Positions 1 to 9,218 of a DNA stretch of 64,000 nucleotides are shown in pieces (the first letter of the stretch is position 1; each line of letters opens with the position of its first letter). Made by a program: the position numbers and the translations under genes. Source of the DNA: Lentisphaerota bacterium. GTDB lineage: Bacteria; Verrucomicrobiota; Kiritimatiellia; UBA8416; JAIOPI01. The stretch spans positions 124,001 to 188,000 of the forward strand of contig JAIOPI010000004.1 in the NCBI GenBank assembly GCA_021413965.1, in the 5' to 3' direction. The notes under the pieces are model-generated. The model saw nothing but the letters and a program-made list of their open reading frames with translations, was not told the origin of the DNA and made no database searches.

Positions 1-151
1 GATCCGACGCCAAAGTCCACGTGATGCCGAATTGCGTGAGCGACGTGGCCGCGCAGGCGGCTTCCCCCAGCAGCACCAGCGCCAGCACGGCGGAACCGCG
101 GGCGGCGAGGGTCAACGGACGGCAGCAGGCGGTCCTCCAGCGAGTATTCAT
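1..151 (-). CDS. 5' part of secreted protein, paralog of the 19.0-20.4 kb gene (runs off left edge)
   Basis: Reading the minus strand from the ATG at 149-151 gives 50 residues: a basic N-terminus, a hydrophobic stretch (AVLALVLLG) and a likely signal-peptidase site near ACA-A, followed by ATSLTQFGITWTLASD. That last stretch closely matches the mature N-terminus of the gene at 19010-20398 (ATEISQYGITWTLSED), so this is a second member of the same secreted family. A weak ribosome site (AAGGTGGGG) precedes the ATG. The palindromic operator at 182-195 lies 31-44 bp upstream. The rest of the gene is outside the window and its function is unknown. Confidence 0.75.
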   Translation of the reverse strand, partial: MNTRWRTACCRPLTLAARGSAVLALVLLGEAACAATSLTQFGITWTLASD

Positions 152-181
152 ACCCCCACCTTAGCGCACACCAAACAGAAT

Positions 182-195
182 ATCAATGGTTTGAT
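182..195. promoter_or_regulatory. Putative LacI-family operator (ATCAATGGTTTGAT)
   Basis: This is a perfect match to ATCAANNNNTTGAT. Read on the minus strand it is ATCAAACCATTGAT, identical to the sites at 20503, 34568 and 39179. It lies between the divergent left-edge secreted gene and the GH94-like gene and could control either. No good -10/-35 pair in the shared register was found here, unlike the other copies. Confidence 0.65.
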
Positions 196-255
196 TGACA
201 AGTTTACGCGCTTATGCGACGAGTAAGCATGCCGCCAACCCCCAGGAGGTGCCGC

Positions 256-2598
256 ATGGGACGCTACGGACAATTTTCCCCCGATGGACTCGAGTACGTC
301 ATCACGACGCCCCACACGCCTCGCGACTGGTTCAACTTCTTCTGGAACCCCACCTACTTGGCCTGCGTCGGCAACAGCCTGAACGGCTGCTCACTCTATC
401 AGAACGAAGCCGGCGTGGTGACCAACCTCTTCGGCAAGCAGGACATGCGCGAGGACCCGCGCTGGGTCTACGTCCGCGACAACCGCACCGGCGAAGTCTG
501 GTCCGCCGGCTATCTCCCCTGCCACACCGCGCACGAGGCGTACGAAGTCCGCAACGGCCTCGGCTACACCATCCTGCGCACGTTGAAGAACGGCATCCGG
601 GTGACGTTCCGCGTCTTCGTGCCGCGCCATCACGCCGGCGAACTCTGGACCATCACGGTCGCCAACGAAGGCCGAACCGCGCGCGACCTGTCCGTCTTCA
701 CCGTCGCCAACGTCATGCTGGATGGCGTCAACATGCCCTATGGCTACGTGGGAGGACTCAGCGCCGAGTTCCTGCCGCGGGACAACCTGCTCTTCTACAA
801 GAACATGACCTTCACCGTCGTGAATGAAAAGTTCCGCGCCTTCATGTACGCGGACGCCCCCATCGCCCGCTGGGACGTCTCCCGCGACCACTTTCTCGGC
901 CGCACCCGCAACTACGCCTGCCCCCAGCGCGTCGTGGACGGCAAACTGGGCAACTCCATCGCCGCCGCCGAATACCTCGTCGGCGCCATGCAGCACAATC
1001 TGAAGCTGGGCGCCGGCCGCGCGCGCACCATCAACGTCGTGCTCGGGATTGTGCTGAATCTCAAGGAGGCGCGGGCCATGGTCCGCGCCTTCAACAGCAC
1101 GGCAAAGATCGAGGCCGAGCAGGCCGCCATCCGGAAGGCCAACGTCCGCCGCCTCGGCGGGCTGAAACTGACGACGCCCGACGGCGATTTCAACCGCCTG
1201 TTCAGCGTCTGGCTCAAGCACGAGCTGTACCTGATGGCCGACTGGGCGCGGTTCTACTTCAAGGGCTTTCGCGATACCTGCCAGGATGCCGCGGGCATGA
1301 GCGTCATCAACCCGGACCGCGCGCTGCAGATGCTGAAGAAGGCCCTGCAGAACCAGCGCAGCGACGGCTTCGCCCCGCGCGCCTTCCGCGTGGCCAGCAT
1401 GGACATCGCCGCCGCGGACAAGCACTACTGCGACAGCCCGTCCTGGATCGCCCATGCCACTGACGCGATCCTGGCCGAGACCGGCAACCTCGCCCTGCTC
1501 GACGACGTCGTCCCCTATTCGGACCAGGGCCGCGGCAGCATCTGGGAGCACAACCTGCGCGCCCTGGAATTCCTCTGGAACGACCGCGGCGCCAACGGGC
1601 TGTCGCGAATTCATTACGGCGACTGGTGCGACCTCATCGACAAGGCCGGCTACAAGGGCAAAGGCGTCAGCATCTGGATGAGCTTCGCCCTGGCCCGCGT
1701 GCTGACACTGGTCGGCAACATCGCCGCCGCGCGCGGCGAGGCGCGGCTGGCCGCCACCTGCCGGCGGCGCTATGCCACCCTCGCCAAGGCCATCCGCCAA
1801 CACGGCTGGGATGGCGATCACTTTCTCTACGCCATCAACGACGACGGCCTCCGCATCGGCGCCGCGGACGCCGCGGAAGGCAAGTACTTCATCAACCCGC
1901 AGAGCTGGGCGATGCTGTCAGGCGTCATCAGCCCCGCGGTCTATCTGGCCATCACCCGCAAGTACGAGCCCAAGGTGGACACGCCCGTAGGCCCAGTCGC
2001 CTGCTGGCCCGCCTTCACCGCATACCAGCCCGGCATCGGTCAGCTCACGGGAACGCCCGCGGGCTTCTTCACCAACGGCAACGTCTACTGCCACGCCGGC
2101 GGGTTCAAGGTGGCCGCCGATTTCGAAGCCGGCCGGACGGAAAAAGCCTTCGACACCTTCATGCGCATCCTGCCGTCGGAGGACAAATCCGAACCCTACA
2201 GCCAGGCCAACGGCTACGTCGGCCCCACCGCCATGCGCATGCGCCGCCACGTGTCCGACGATCCCTGGCGCACCGGCACGGTGGCCTGGAATTTCCTCAA
2301 TGGCGTGGACCGGCTGCTCGGCTTCCGCCGCGAACTCGCCGGCGTGCGCATCCGCCCCCTGATCCCCGCCCGGTGGTCGCACGTCGCCTACGAGCGCCCC
2401 TTCCGCGGCACGACCTTCGCGGTAGAAATCCGCCGCGGCGCGAAACCCGGCCTCACCGTCGACGGCGTTCCGATCGACGGCGACCTGATTCCCGTTGGCC
2501 CCGCCGGCTTGGGCGCGAAACGGGTGAAGGTGGTTTGCACGCTGAAAGCAGCTCGCGTGGACGCTCGCCCTCCACGAGATCGGACCGGTGCGGCGTGA
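256..2598 (+). CDS. GH94-family (glycosyltransferase 36-like) disaccharide phosphorylase
   Basis: The 780-residue product looks like a cellobiose/chitobiose phosphorylase-type enzyme, which would reversibly phosphorolyse a beta-linked disaccharide in the cytoplasm; no signal peptide is visible. An N-terminal beta-sandwich region is followed by an (alpha/alpha)6-barrel carrying the family hallmarks GFRDTCQD, HYCDSPSW and HYGDWCDL (family consensus types RDxxQD, YSDDHLW, YGDWND). The Asp of YCDSP, near residue 393, is the expected general acid. The start at 256 is chosen because AGGAGG at 244-249 sits six bases before it. The last 15-20 codons are encoded by the left arm of a palindromic repeat (2551-2630), so the natural C-terminus may have been altered. 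An operator lies 60 bp upstream. The exact substrate cannot be read from sequence. Confidence 0.8.
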   Translation: MGRYGQFSPDGLEYVITTPHTPRDWFNFFWNPTYLACVGNSLNGCSLYQNEAGVVTNLFGKQDMREDPRWVYVRDNRTGEVWSAGYLPCHTAHEAYEVRNGLGYTILRTLKNGIRVTFRVFVPRHHAGELWTITVANEGRTARDLSVFTVANVMLDGVNMPYGYVGGLSAEFLPRDNLLFYKNMTFTVVNEKFRAFMYADAPIARWDVSRDHFLGRTRNYACPQRVVDGKLGNSIAAAEYLVGAMQHNLKLGAGRARTINVVLGIVLNLKEARAMVRAFNSTAKIEAEQAAIRKANVRRLGGLKLTTPDGDFNRLFSVWLKHELYLMADWARFYFKGFRDTCQDAAGMSVINPDRALQMLKKALQNQRSDGFAPRAFRVASMDIAAADKHYCDSPSWIAHATDAILAETGNLALLDDVVPYSDQGRGSIWEHNLRALEFLWNDRGANGLSRIHYGDWCDLIDKAGYKGKGVSIWMSFALARVLTLVGNIAAARGEARLAATCRRRYATLAKAIRQHGWDGDHFLYAINDDGLRIGAADAAEGKYFINPQSWAMLSGVISPAVYLAITRKYEPKVDTPVGPVACWPAFTAYQPGIGQLTGTPAGFFTNGNVYCHAGGFKVAADFEAGRTEKAFDTFMRILPSEDKSEPYSQANGYVGPTAMRMRRHVSDDPWRTGTVAWNFLNGVDRLLGFRRELAGVRIRPLIPARWSHVAYERPFRGTTFAVEIRRGAKPGLTVDGVPIDGDLIPVGPAGLGAKRVKVVCTLKAARVDARPPRDRTGAA

Positions 2599-2630
2599 TT
2601 CAGCAACTGGAGGGCGGGCGTCCCTCGAGC
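2551..2630. repeat. Palindromic repeat, family A copy 1
   Basis: Imperfect inverted arms at 2551-2574 and 2608-2630 (left arm contains GGACGCTCGCCCTCCA, right arm TGGAGGGCGGGCGTCC) surround a 33-base centre. The same arms, apart from one inserted base, occur as a perfect 24-bp stem at 16254-16322. Here the left arm forms the 3' end of the GH94-like reading frame, whose stop codon lies in the loop. Confidence 0.8.
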
Positions 2631-2647
2631 CGCCTGGGCCTACAACG

Positions 2648-5600
2648 ATGAAGCGCACAACCATCTCCCTGAATGGCATCTGGACCATCGCCTTCGACCC
2701 GGCAAACACCGGCAAGGCCGCGCGCTGGCAGGAGCATTTTCCCGCCGGCGGCCAGGCGCTGCCGGTGCCCGGCGTCTGGGAACTGGTCCGGCCAAATTAT
2801 GACGGCGTGGCCTGGTACCGGCGCACCTTCACCGTGCGCCCCGCATGGCTGGCCGGCGTGGTGCGGCTCACCTTTGGCGCCGTGCACTACTTCAGCGAAA
2901 CCTATCTCAACGGCCGCCTCGTCGGAACCCATGAAGGCGGCGGCTCGCCGTTCGCCTTCGACGTGACCCAACACCTGGTGCCGGGCGAGAACGTGGTGAC
3001 GCTGCGCGTGATCGGGCCGCCGGGCGATCGCGCCATCGAGGGGTTTCGCGCAGGCGCGCCGCTGAACCAGAGCGACCTGCCCGTCGGCAAGGCCGCGTGG
3101 TATTTCAACTACGGCGGGATCTGGCAGGACGTCGCGCTGGTCATCACCCCCCGCTGCTACCTCGAGTCCATCTACATCAAACCGTTCCCGCGTCGGCGCC
3201 GCGCGCAGGTCATCGCCACCATCGTGAACCGGGGCCCGGCCGCGCGGTACACGCTGGACGTGGCCGTGGTCGAAGACGCTTCCGGCCGCCGCGTGCGACA
3301 GGTCCGCAAAACCGTCCGGCTCAAAACCGGCGTCAACGAGGTCTCCCTCCCGGTCGCGTTTCCGTCGGTCCGGTGCTGGAGCTGCGACGACCCGTTCCTG
3401 TACCGGGCCGTGGCCACGCTCGGCACAGATCGCCTCGCCGCGCGCTTCGGCATGCGCGAATTCACCATCCGCGGCGGCGCCTTCGTCCTCAACGGCCGGC
3501 GCATCACCCTCAAGGGCTTTCTGCACCAGGGCCTCTATCCCCGCACGCTCATCTTCCCCGCCGACCGCGCCATGGGCCGCCGGGAGCTCGCGCTCATCAA
3601 GGCGCGCGGCTTCAATTTCATCCGCGCCCATCTGCGCGCGCCAGATCCCTGGTGGCTCGACCTGTGCGACGAGCTCGGCCTCCTCGTCGAGGCCGAGCCC
3701 GGCATCGGCTGGATCTGCAACAGCGCCGAAACCGAGCGCCGCTGCTGGACGGAAATCGAAGCCCTGCTGCGGCACGATCGCAACCACCCCAGCATCGTCT
3801 TCTGGTGCCTGCTGAACGAGGCCTATCACTTCCTGGGCTTCACGATGCCCGAAATCAAGGCGATGACGGCGCGCCTCGCCGCCGCGGGCCGCAAGCTCGA
3901 CGATACGCGGTTGCTGATGGACACTTCGGGCGGCGGCGGCAACGGCAGCGCGGACGGTGGCGCGCTGGTGTGGCTGCCGCACGTGGCCCGCCGCGCGGCC
4001 ATGACCGACGACCACCCGTACTGCGAGCTGCCGCTGCAGGACGCCTCCATCGTCAAGTACCGCACGATGGGCAGGCGCGGCGTGCCGCTGCTGATCAGCG
4101 AATTTGGCGCGCCGCTCGCGCCGCCGGACTATCGCAAGGTGCTGGCCGCCTACAGCCCGGCCGAGCGCCGGCGCGGACTCGAGGATTATGTCCTGTACCG
4201 CGACTTCTGGGCTTCGCTCCAGGCGGGCTTTCGCCGGGCGGGCCTCAAGCGCGCGTTCGGCTCGCCCGATGCGTTCATCGCCGCGATCGACCGCGTGCGC
4301 GCCGATGAGATGCGCCTGGTGGTCGCGGCCCAGCGCTGCAATCCCGCGCTGGTCGGCACCACGTTCTGCCAGTTCGCCGACGCCAGCGGCGAGGAATTCG
4401 GCGCGACGGATTTCTTCCGCCGTCCCAAACAGATCCTGCAAGGGCTCACCGACGCCATCCAGACCCCGCTCATCGCACCCGAAATCCTGCCGCGCGTGCA
4501 GATCGCCGGACAGCGCTCCCGCGTGCGGCTCACGCTGGTGAACGAGAACCAGCTGGGCGCGGCCTACCGCTTTGACGCGGACATCTTCACGGCCGCCGGC
4601 AGGCGCGTGCGGCGCCTCGCCTCCGGCACGGTCCGCGCGACGCGCCATGTGCAAACTCTGCTGGTCCGCGCCATTGCGCCCGAGCTGAAACCCGGGGCCT
4701 ACGTGCTCCGCGCCACGCTCACCGCCGGCACGGCGCGCCAGCCGTTCCGCTCCGCCGCCGTGGCCTTCACGGTCCTCGCCGCCCCGGCGCCCACGCTGCG
4801 GGCGACCAGCGTCTGGGATCCCGACGGCGCGATCGCGCCCTTCTTCGCGCGCCACGGCGTGGCCTGCATCCCCTTCAGCAACAACTTCCGCGACAAGCGC
4901 ATGCCCGTCGTGATGGACATGCGCCGCTGGAACGCGCTCGACCGCTGGATGCTGTTCGAGGTCCACGCCCAGGTGAAGAAGATCGTCCAGACCGGCGGCG
5001 TGGCGATCCTGATCAACCCCGAGCCCCTGCTGCTCCAGGACTTCCTGATGGACTGCCGGCTTCGCCCCGCGCGCCACATGCGCACGCTCGGTTACATCCT
5101 GAAGCATCCTATTTTCAACGGCCTGCCGGCGGGCGGCGTCGCCGATTACGTCTACGCCGGAATCTTCCCGAGCTCGTTCGAGCGGGGCGAAGACGTGCGC
5201 GCCGCGGGTGGCGAGGTGCTTGCCGGCGGGTTGAGCGGACACATGTGGACGCGCCCCGCCGACTACGTCTGGGGGGCCGGCGTGTACCGCCTGCCGCTAG
5301 GGCGTGGCGAGCTGCTGTGCTGCCAGATGCGCATCCTCGACGACCTCGCGACCAACGCCACCAGCCAGACGCTCCTCGCCAACCTGGCCGACCACGCCGC
5401 CTCCCGGATCAAACCCGGCCTCGAACACCTGCTCTTCAGCCGCTGCATCGACCCCCTGCAGCCAGCCGATTACGCCCCTGCGAAGTCGGAAATCAGGAAG
5501 CCAGGAAGGCAGGAACGGACGGTCCTCAGCCATCTTTGCGACGACAGCTCGCGCCATCGACAAGCGCTCAACAACGCGATCCCCTCCCCCGGAGGGGTGC

Positions 5601-5674
5601 CCGCCAGGGCGGGGTGGGTTCCGCGGAACACCTTTCCGGCACGGCTTTCACGCAGAGCCCGCAATGCTACATAG
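2648..5674 (+). CDS. Glycoside hydrolase family 2 (beta-galactosidase/beta-glucuronidase type)
   Basis: The protein (1008 residues) begins with the GH2 jelly-roll sugar-binding domain (LNGIWTIAFDP, about 1-180), then an Ig-like domain, then a TIM barrel from about residue 285. The acid/base Glu is in FWCLLNEAY (about residue 391) and the nucleophile in LLISEFGAP (about residue 485). A further beta domain and a large alpha/beta C-terminal region without an assigned function follow. No clear signal peptide is present, so a cytoplasmic enzyme acting on imported oligosaccharides is likely. It is 49 bp downstream of the GH94-like gene, separated by a palindromic repeat. Roughly the last 35 codons run through an intergenic repeat (from 5567) and are probably not native. 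Substrate specificity is unknown. Confidence 0.87.
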   Translation: MKRTTISLNGIWTIAFDPANTGKAARWQEHFPAGGQALPVPGVWELVRPNYDGVAWYRRTFTVRPAWLAGVVRLTFGAVHYFSETYLNGRLVGTHEGGGSPFAFDVTQHLVPGENVVTLRVIGPPGDRAIEGFRAGAPLNQSDLPVGKAAWYFNYGGIWQDVALVITPRCYLESIYIKPFPRRRRAQVIATIVNRGPAARYTLDVAVVEDASGRRVRQVRKTVRLKTGVNEVSLPVAFPSVRCWSCDDPFLYRAVATLGTDRLAARFGMREFTIRGGAFVLNGRRITLKGFLHQGLYPRTLIFPADRAMGRRELALIKARGFNFIRAHLRAPDPWWLDLCDELGLLVEAEPGIGWICNSAETERRCWTEIEALLRHDRNHPSIVFWCLLNEAYHFLGFTMPEIKAMTARLAAAGRKLDDTRLLMDTSGGGGNGSADGGALVWLPHVARRAAMTDDHPYCELPLQDASIVKYRTMGRRGVPLLISEFGAPLAPPDYRKVLAAYSPAERRRGLEDYVLYRDFWASLQAGFRRAGLKRAFGSPDAFIAAIDRVRADEMRLVVAAQRCNPALVGTTFCQFADASGEEFGATDFFRRPKQILQGLTDAIQTPLIAPEILPRVQIAGQRSRVRLTLVNENQLGAAYRFDADIFTAAGRRVRRLASGTVRATRHVQTLLVRAIAPELKPGAYVLRATLTAGTARQPFRSAAVAFTVLAAPAPTLRATSVWDPDGAIAPFFARHGVACIPFSNNFRDKRMPVVMDMRRWNALDRWMLFEVHAQVKKIVQTGGVAILINPEPLLLQDFLMDCRLRPARHMRTLGYILKHPIFNGLPAGGVADYVYAGIFPSSFERGEDVRAAGGEVLAGGLSGHMWTRPADYVWGAGVYRLPLGRGELLCCQMRILDDLATNATSQTLLANLADHAASRIKPGLEHLLFSRCIDPLQPADYAPAKSEIRKPGRQERTVLSHLCDDSSRHRQALNNAIPSPGGVPARAGWVPRNTFPARLSRRARNAT

Positions 5675-5722
5675 CATTGCAGGCGGGCTGCGTGAACATT
5701 CCCCGCCGAACCGCCGCCCCCC
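5567..5722. repeat. Intergenic repeat family B, copy 1, with hairpin
   Basis: About 100 bases (5567-5665) are nearly identical to 8148-8245, including GGAGGGGTGCCCGCCAGGGC and the following TTCCGCGGAACACC segment. A hairpin follows (5649-5694) with a perfect inner stem, GCAATGCTA/TAGCATTGC, and outer arms CACGCA/TGCGTG. The shared end is CCGCCGCCCCCC. The GH2 frame terminates inside this repeat. Confidence 0.85.
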
Positions 5723-5837
5723 AGAACACCGGCAATTGTGCGCACGGACATCCGTCAAGACGTGTGTGAATTGCGTTGTGCGATGCTTCTGAGACGTGCT
5801 TTATACGTTGTGTTCACCATGCGCCGGCCGTGAACAC

Positions 5838-8105
5838 ATGAAGCCCACCATGACAAGCACCCGATTCTGGCTATGCCTGGTGACTGCACTGACTGGGTCT
5901 GTGACGGGATGGGCTCAGCGGGGCGCATTGCCCAACACGACGGGCGCAGCGACGAATAGCCCGTTCCTGTTTGCCCGGGCGCCGCAAGCAATCTCGTCGC
6001 TCGGGATGCTGAAACGTTTCAACGCGTATCAGCCGGGAACCAACCGCGGGATCATTCTGCTCACGCTGCCCTTTCAAGCGGACCCCGTGGCCAGCGAGGA
6101 GGCCCAACTCAAAGCCCACGCATTCAGCTTCACCGTCTCACTCGATGTGGACTGGCACCCCCTGACGGCAACCTCTCGTCACGCCTATTTCACCTACAAG
6201 CGGCGCCCCAAGTCGATGCTCGCCGCCGGGACCTCGCTGGCTTCCAACGACGTTGCGGACGTGATGGAGCACTGGGGCGCGACGCACGCCCTCGGGGGAC
6301 GATTGCATTGCCTGCCAAACGCAACCTACAGCGTCGAGTACACGCTCTTTGGTCCGTCCGCCACCGAGATGGGCCACGGCCGGACCGGGACGAATGCGTT
6401 CTTCGATGCCGTCGCGGACACCACGGTGGGCGCCCTGGAAGCGTTGGGCTATCGGGTATCGCCGGCCCTGGACGCGCACTTGCGGAAGCCGCGCGCGCGC
6501 GATCCGGAGTCGCTCCTCGATCTCGGGCGCGCCGCCCTCGCTGAAGAACGCTCCGGCGCGGAGTTTCAGCTCTATCGCGACATCATCGCGCGCGACCCGG
6601 AATTCGGCGAAGTCGCCTATTGGGCCGCCAATCAGCAGTACTGGGTCGATGACGACTTTGGCCGCATGGAGAGCGCCATCGCACAGAGCATGAACCACTA
6701 CGTGACGATGTCCGCGTTCAAGGAATGCCCCTGGCGCATCAACCCTCTCAAACCCGATGCGCCGCCGCCTCCTGTGTACAACCAGATTGTCGGGCTCGTG
6801 GGCGCCGCCCATCCCACCGTCGTGTTTGCGGACCTGAGAGCCGCAGTCGGCCGCACAATTCCAGGTGATCTGCTGCGCCGCGCAAAGCAAGCGATGGTGG
6901 ACAACCCGGACAACTTTAAACTGGGCATGACACTGTGCGATCGACTGGTGAGTGAATACCTCACGACGGACGTCGCGCTCGCCGGCAGTCTCGCGGAATC
7001 GCTCTTGACCAGTCCGGCAATTCCCAGCAACCGAGCGACGTGCTCGCTCCTCGAGAAAGTGGCGAGCGCGAACTACATGACCGGTTACAACGATCGCGCG
7101 CTTGCCCTGCTTGGCGCCCTATTGAGCCGAGCCAACGCCGATGCTTCCCTGGACCGCCTGGCCACATCCTCGTTGCGATACGTGTATGCGTGCCTGGCGC
7201 AAATGGGGCGATATGGCGACGCGGCGACTGTCGGGGTTGAACTGATCCGGCGCAAGGTCCTCAATGATCCGATTATCGTGGGCACGGTCGCCACCTGTGC
7301 GCTGCTGGGCGATCGGCAGGACCTGCTCCCGGAAATTTCCAATGCCTTGGACGCCAAGCAAGGGGTATGGAGCTACGACACCTTCCTGCTGGCGCAGAAC
7401 CTGCTCACAAACGGCCCCCTGCCGGAGCTCCCGCAGGACGCCATGAACTGGAGGGCTCAGGGCCTCATGGAGCAGGACACGGACGTCGCGCCCGGCTTGA
7501 AGGTCCTGATGTTGCAAGAGCTGGCGCGGCGGCACGGACAGGAGCAGCCGGCCATCGAGTTTCTGTCCGCGGTGCGGGACGCGCCCACGACCCGTGCCTT
7601 CTGGGTGATGCTGGATCAGTTGGATCGCGCGCATCCGGGAAAGCTCCAGTTGGGCCCATTCTACGAGGCGATTCACTGGCTTCACGCGGACGATGCCTGG
7701 GTTCGCTCCGCCTACCTGGAGTACGTGTCGCGCGGGGGACAGCAGCTTGGCGCACCGATTGAGCGCCACCGGATTGAGGCCTGGTACGCGCAATTCCCGG
7801 TTCTGGAGTGGCCAATCTACGGCAATGCGCCCAAGACGATCTACGCGACGATGGGGCGGGAAAAGCCCGAGTCGATTCCGATTTTCTCCGGCGTCTGGCT
7901 GGTCAAGACGCTGCTGTCGGAGCACCGATACCAGGAGGCGCGCGCAATCTGCCTGCGTTCTCTCGCCTGGGATTGCTACCCGACAAAACCGCGTGCCAAG
8001 GCGATGGACTTCGATCTGCTGTACCTGGTGGATGAGGCGGAACGTCGGAACTGTGGCGACAACATCCCCTGCCTGCTGCCGCTCCCCATGTTGGCGCAGG
8101 AGTAA
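5838..8105 (+). CDS. Secreted protein of unknown function, alpha-helical repeat (TPR-like)
   Basis: A 755-residue protein with an N-terminal signal peptide (RFWLCLVTALTGSVTGWA). The middle and C-terminal regions are rich in helix-turn-helix repeats resembling TPR units (for example ESLLDLGRAALAEER and NDRALALLGALLSRANAD), but no catalytic motif was recognised. ATG 5838 is preferred over the upstream ATG 5796 because it starts just before the signal peptide; ATG 5850 is also possible. It is flanked on both sides by family-B repeats and shows no clear operon partner. It may be a periplasmic scaffold or assembly factor, but that is a guess. Confidence 0.6.
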   Translation: MKPTMTSTRFWLCLVTALTGSVTGWAQRGALPNTTGAATNSPFLFARAPQAISSLGMLKRFNAYQPGTNRGIILLTLPFQADPVASEEAQLKAHAFSFTVSLDVDWHPLTATSRHAYFTYKRRPKSMLAAGTSLASNDVADVMEHWGATHALGGRLHCLPNATYSVEYTLFGPSATEMGHGRTGTNAFFDAVADTTVGALEALGYRVSPALDAHLRKPRARDPESLLDLGRAALAEERSGAEFQLYRDIIARDPEFGEVAYWAANQQYWVDDDFGRMESAIAQSMNHYVTMSAFKECPWRINPLKPDAPPPPVYNQIVGLVGAAHPTVVFADLRAAVGRTIPGDLLRRAKQAMVDNPDNFKLGMTLCDRLVSEYLTTDVALAGSLAESLLTSPAIPSNRATCSLLEKVASANYMTGYNDRALALLGALLSRANADASLDRLATSSLRYVYACLAQMGRYGDAATVGVELIRRKVLNDPIIVGTVATCALLGDRQDLLPEISNALDAKQGVWSYDTFLLAQNLLTNGPLPELPQDAMNWRAQGLMEQDTDVAPGLKVLMLQELARRHGQEQPAIEFLSAVRDAPTTRAFWVMLDQLDRAHPGKLQLGPFYEAIHWLHADDAWVRSAYLEYVSRGGQQLGAPIERHRIEAWYAQFPVLEWPIYGNAPKTIYATMGREKPESIPIFSGVWLVKTLLSEHRYQEARAICLRSLAWDCYPTKPRAKAMDFDLLYLVDEAERRNCGDNIPCLLPLPMLAQE

Positions 8106-8147
8106 TGGGTCAGGGGCGACGTGGCCCAGTCGCGCCATCTGCAAACA

Positions 8148-8340
8148 CTCAACAACGCGATCACCGCCCCCGGAGGGGTGCCCGCCAGGGCGGGGTGGGT
8201 TCCGCGGAACACCTTTCCGGCGCGGCTTTCACGCAGAGTCCGCAGAGATCGCCGAGCAGCCAGTCGGCTCGCACCGAAGGCCCCCCTCTGCGATCTCCGC
8301 GGGCTCTGCGTGAACACTCCCCGCCAAACCGCCGCCCCCC
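8148..8340. repeat. Intergenic repeat family B, copy 2
   Basis: Second copy of the 5567-5722 repeat. The first 98 bases are almost identical. The hairpin portion differs: arms beginning CACGCAGAG (from 8230) and ending CTCTGCGTG (to 8312) enclose a longer centre with an inner stem around AGAGATCG/CGATCTC. It ends with the same CCGCCGCCCCCC. The remaining gap to the next gene (8341-8468) shows nothing recognisable apart from possible promoter sequence. Confidence 0.85.
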
Positions 8341-8468
8341 ACCCTTCAACATTCACGAGGCCAGCCCCATGCGCCCGCATGTGGCTTTGCTCCAAGCAAC
8401 AGGTGCAGGTGCCCTTTCTGGACCATATCAAGTTTGCCGTTTCGCAGGAACTGGCGTAGTGTGTTCCC

Positions 8469-8792
8469 ATGACTCAGGCTCAATTGCGGCGCAGTATTCG
8501 GCAAGTGGTAGGCCAAATTGTGGCACTGGCTCACCCCAAGCAGATCATCTTGTTCGGATCAGCGGTATCGGGTCGCATGCGGAGCGACAGTGATCTCGAT
8601 TTTCTCGTGGTGGTGAGCGAAGGGGATCAGCCTGAAATGCTTACCGATCGCCTGAACCTGGGGATTCGGAATCGGCCGATGCCCTGCGATTTCATGGTGG
8701 TGCGGCAATCCACGCTGGAACGCCACCGTGACAACCCGGGGCTCATCTACAGCGCAATTCTCGACGAGGGCAAGGAAGTCTATGCCGCCTGA
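8469..8792 (+). CDS. MNT-type nucleotidyltransferase (MNT-HEPN pair)
   Basis: A small 107-residue protein with the minimal nucleotidyltransferase signature GSAVSGRMRSDSDLDFLVV (GSxxxG...SDxDxxV), where the two Asp residues would bind metal. The neighbouring HEPN gene overlaps it by 11 bases. In MNT-HEPN toxin-antitoxin systems the MNT protein is the antitoxin and modifies its HEPN partner; that role here is inferred from family and gene order. The codon usage is less GC-rich than in neighbouring genes, consistent with a mobile accessory cassette. Confidence 0.85.
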   Translation: MTQAQLRRSIRQVVGQIVALAHPKQIILFGSAVSGRMRSDSDLDFLVVVSEGDQPEMLTDRLNLGIRNRPMPCDFMVVRQSTLERHRDNPGLIYSAILDEGKEVYAA

Positions 8793-9192
8793 GGAGTTCC
8801 AAGTTGGTTCGCCTCAGGACTGGCTGCGACATGCCCACAGCGACTTAGTCCTGGCGGGCATGCGCAAGAGCAAGCGATTGCTGTACGAGCATCTCTGCTT
8901 TCATGCCCAGCAAGCCGCAGAGAAGTCCATCAAAGCTGTGTTGGTGCACCATGGCATTCAGATCCCACGAAGCCATGACCTGGCGTACCTGATGGGGATG
9001 CTGCCTGGAGCGGTCCGCATTCCGCCATCGCTCATTGAACTGCCCATCTTGACCAAGTACGCAGTCCAACAACGATATCCGGGGGAGGCGGCTCCCCTGA
9101 CGTCCAAGCATCGTTCCGCCGCGCTGCACTTGGCGCATGAAGCGGTTTCCTGGGCGACGCGAGCCTGCGGTCGCAAACCGCAGAACCGCTAA
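8782..9192 (+). CDS. HEPN-domain protein (partner of MNT nucleotidyltransferase)
   Basis: A 136-residue helical protein with HEPN family features: CFHAQQAAEKSIKAVL and IPRSHDLAYLMGML (the conserved 'A.EK..KA..' and 'RTHDL..L' blocks of the COG2250 type). The ATG at 8782 overlaps the end of the MNT gene, indicating translational coupling. HEPN proteins of this kind are RNases or degenerate relatives. A classical RX4HXY active site was not seen, so toxicity cannot be assumed. It lies just upstream of, and convergent with, the minus-strand SUMF1 cluster. Confidence 0.85.
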   Translation: MPPEEFQVGSPQDWLRHAHSDLVLAGMRKSKRLLYEHLCFHAQQAAEKSIKAVLVHHGIQIPRSHDLAYLMGMLPGAVRIPPSLIELPILTKYAVQQRYPGEAAPLTSKHRSAALHLAHEAVSWATRACGRKPQNR

Positions 9193-9218
9193 CCCTTGGT
9201 GCCCTACCCGTGAGGATT

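Noticed and set aside
195..200. TTGACA as a -35 box for the GH94-like gene
   Set aside because: No matching -10 element lies 16-19 bp downstream; the match overlaps the operator arm by chance.
391..1821. A 476-codon open frame antisense to the GH94-like gene
   Set aside because: Same kind of antisense shadow with no recognisable family.
2600..5242. An 880-codon open frame antisense to the GH2 gene
   Set aside because: It mirrors the GC-rich codon pattern of the GH2 gene; composition is low-complexity (Gly/Ala/Asp/His/Arg) and no domain is visible. The plus-strand GH2 catalytic motifs are intact.
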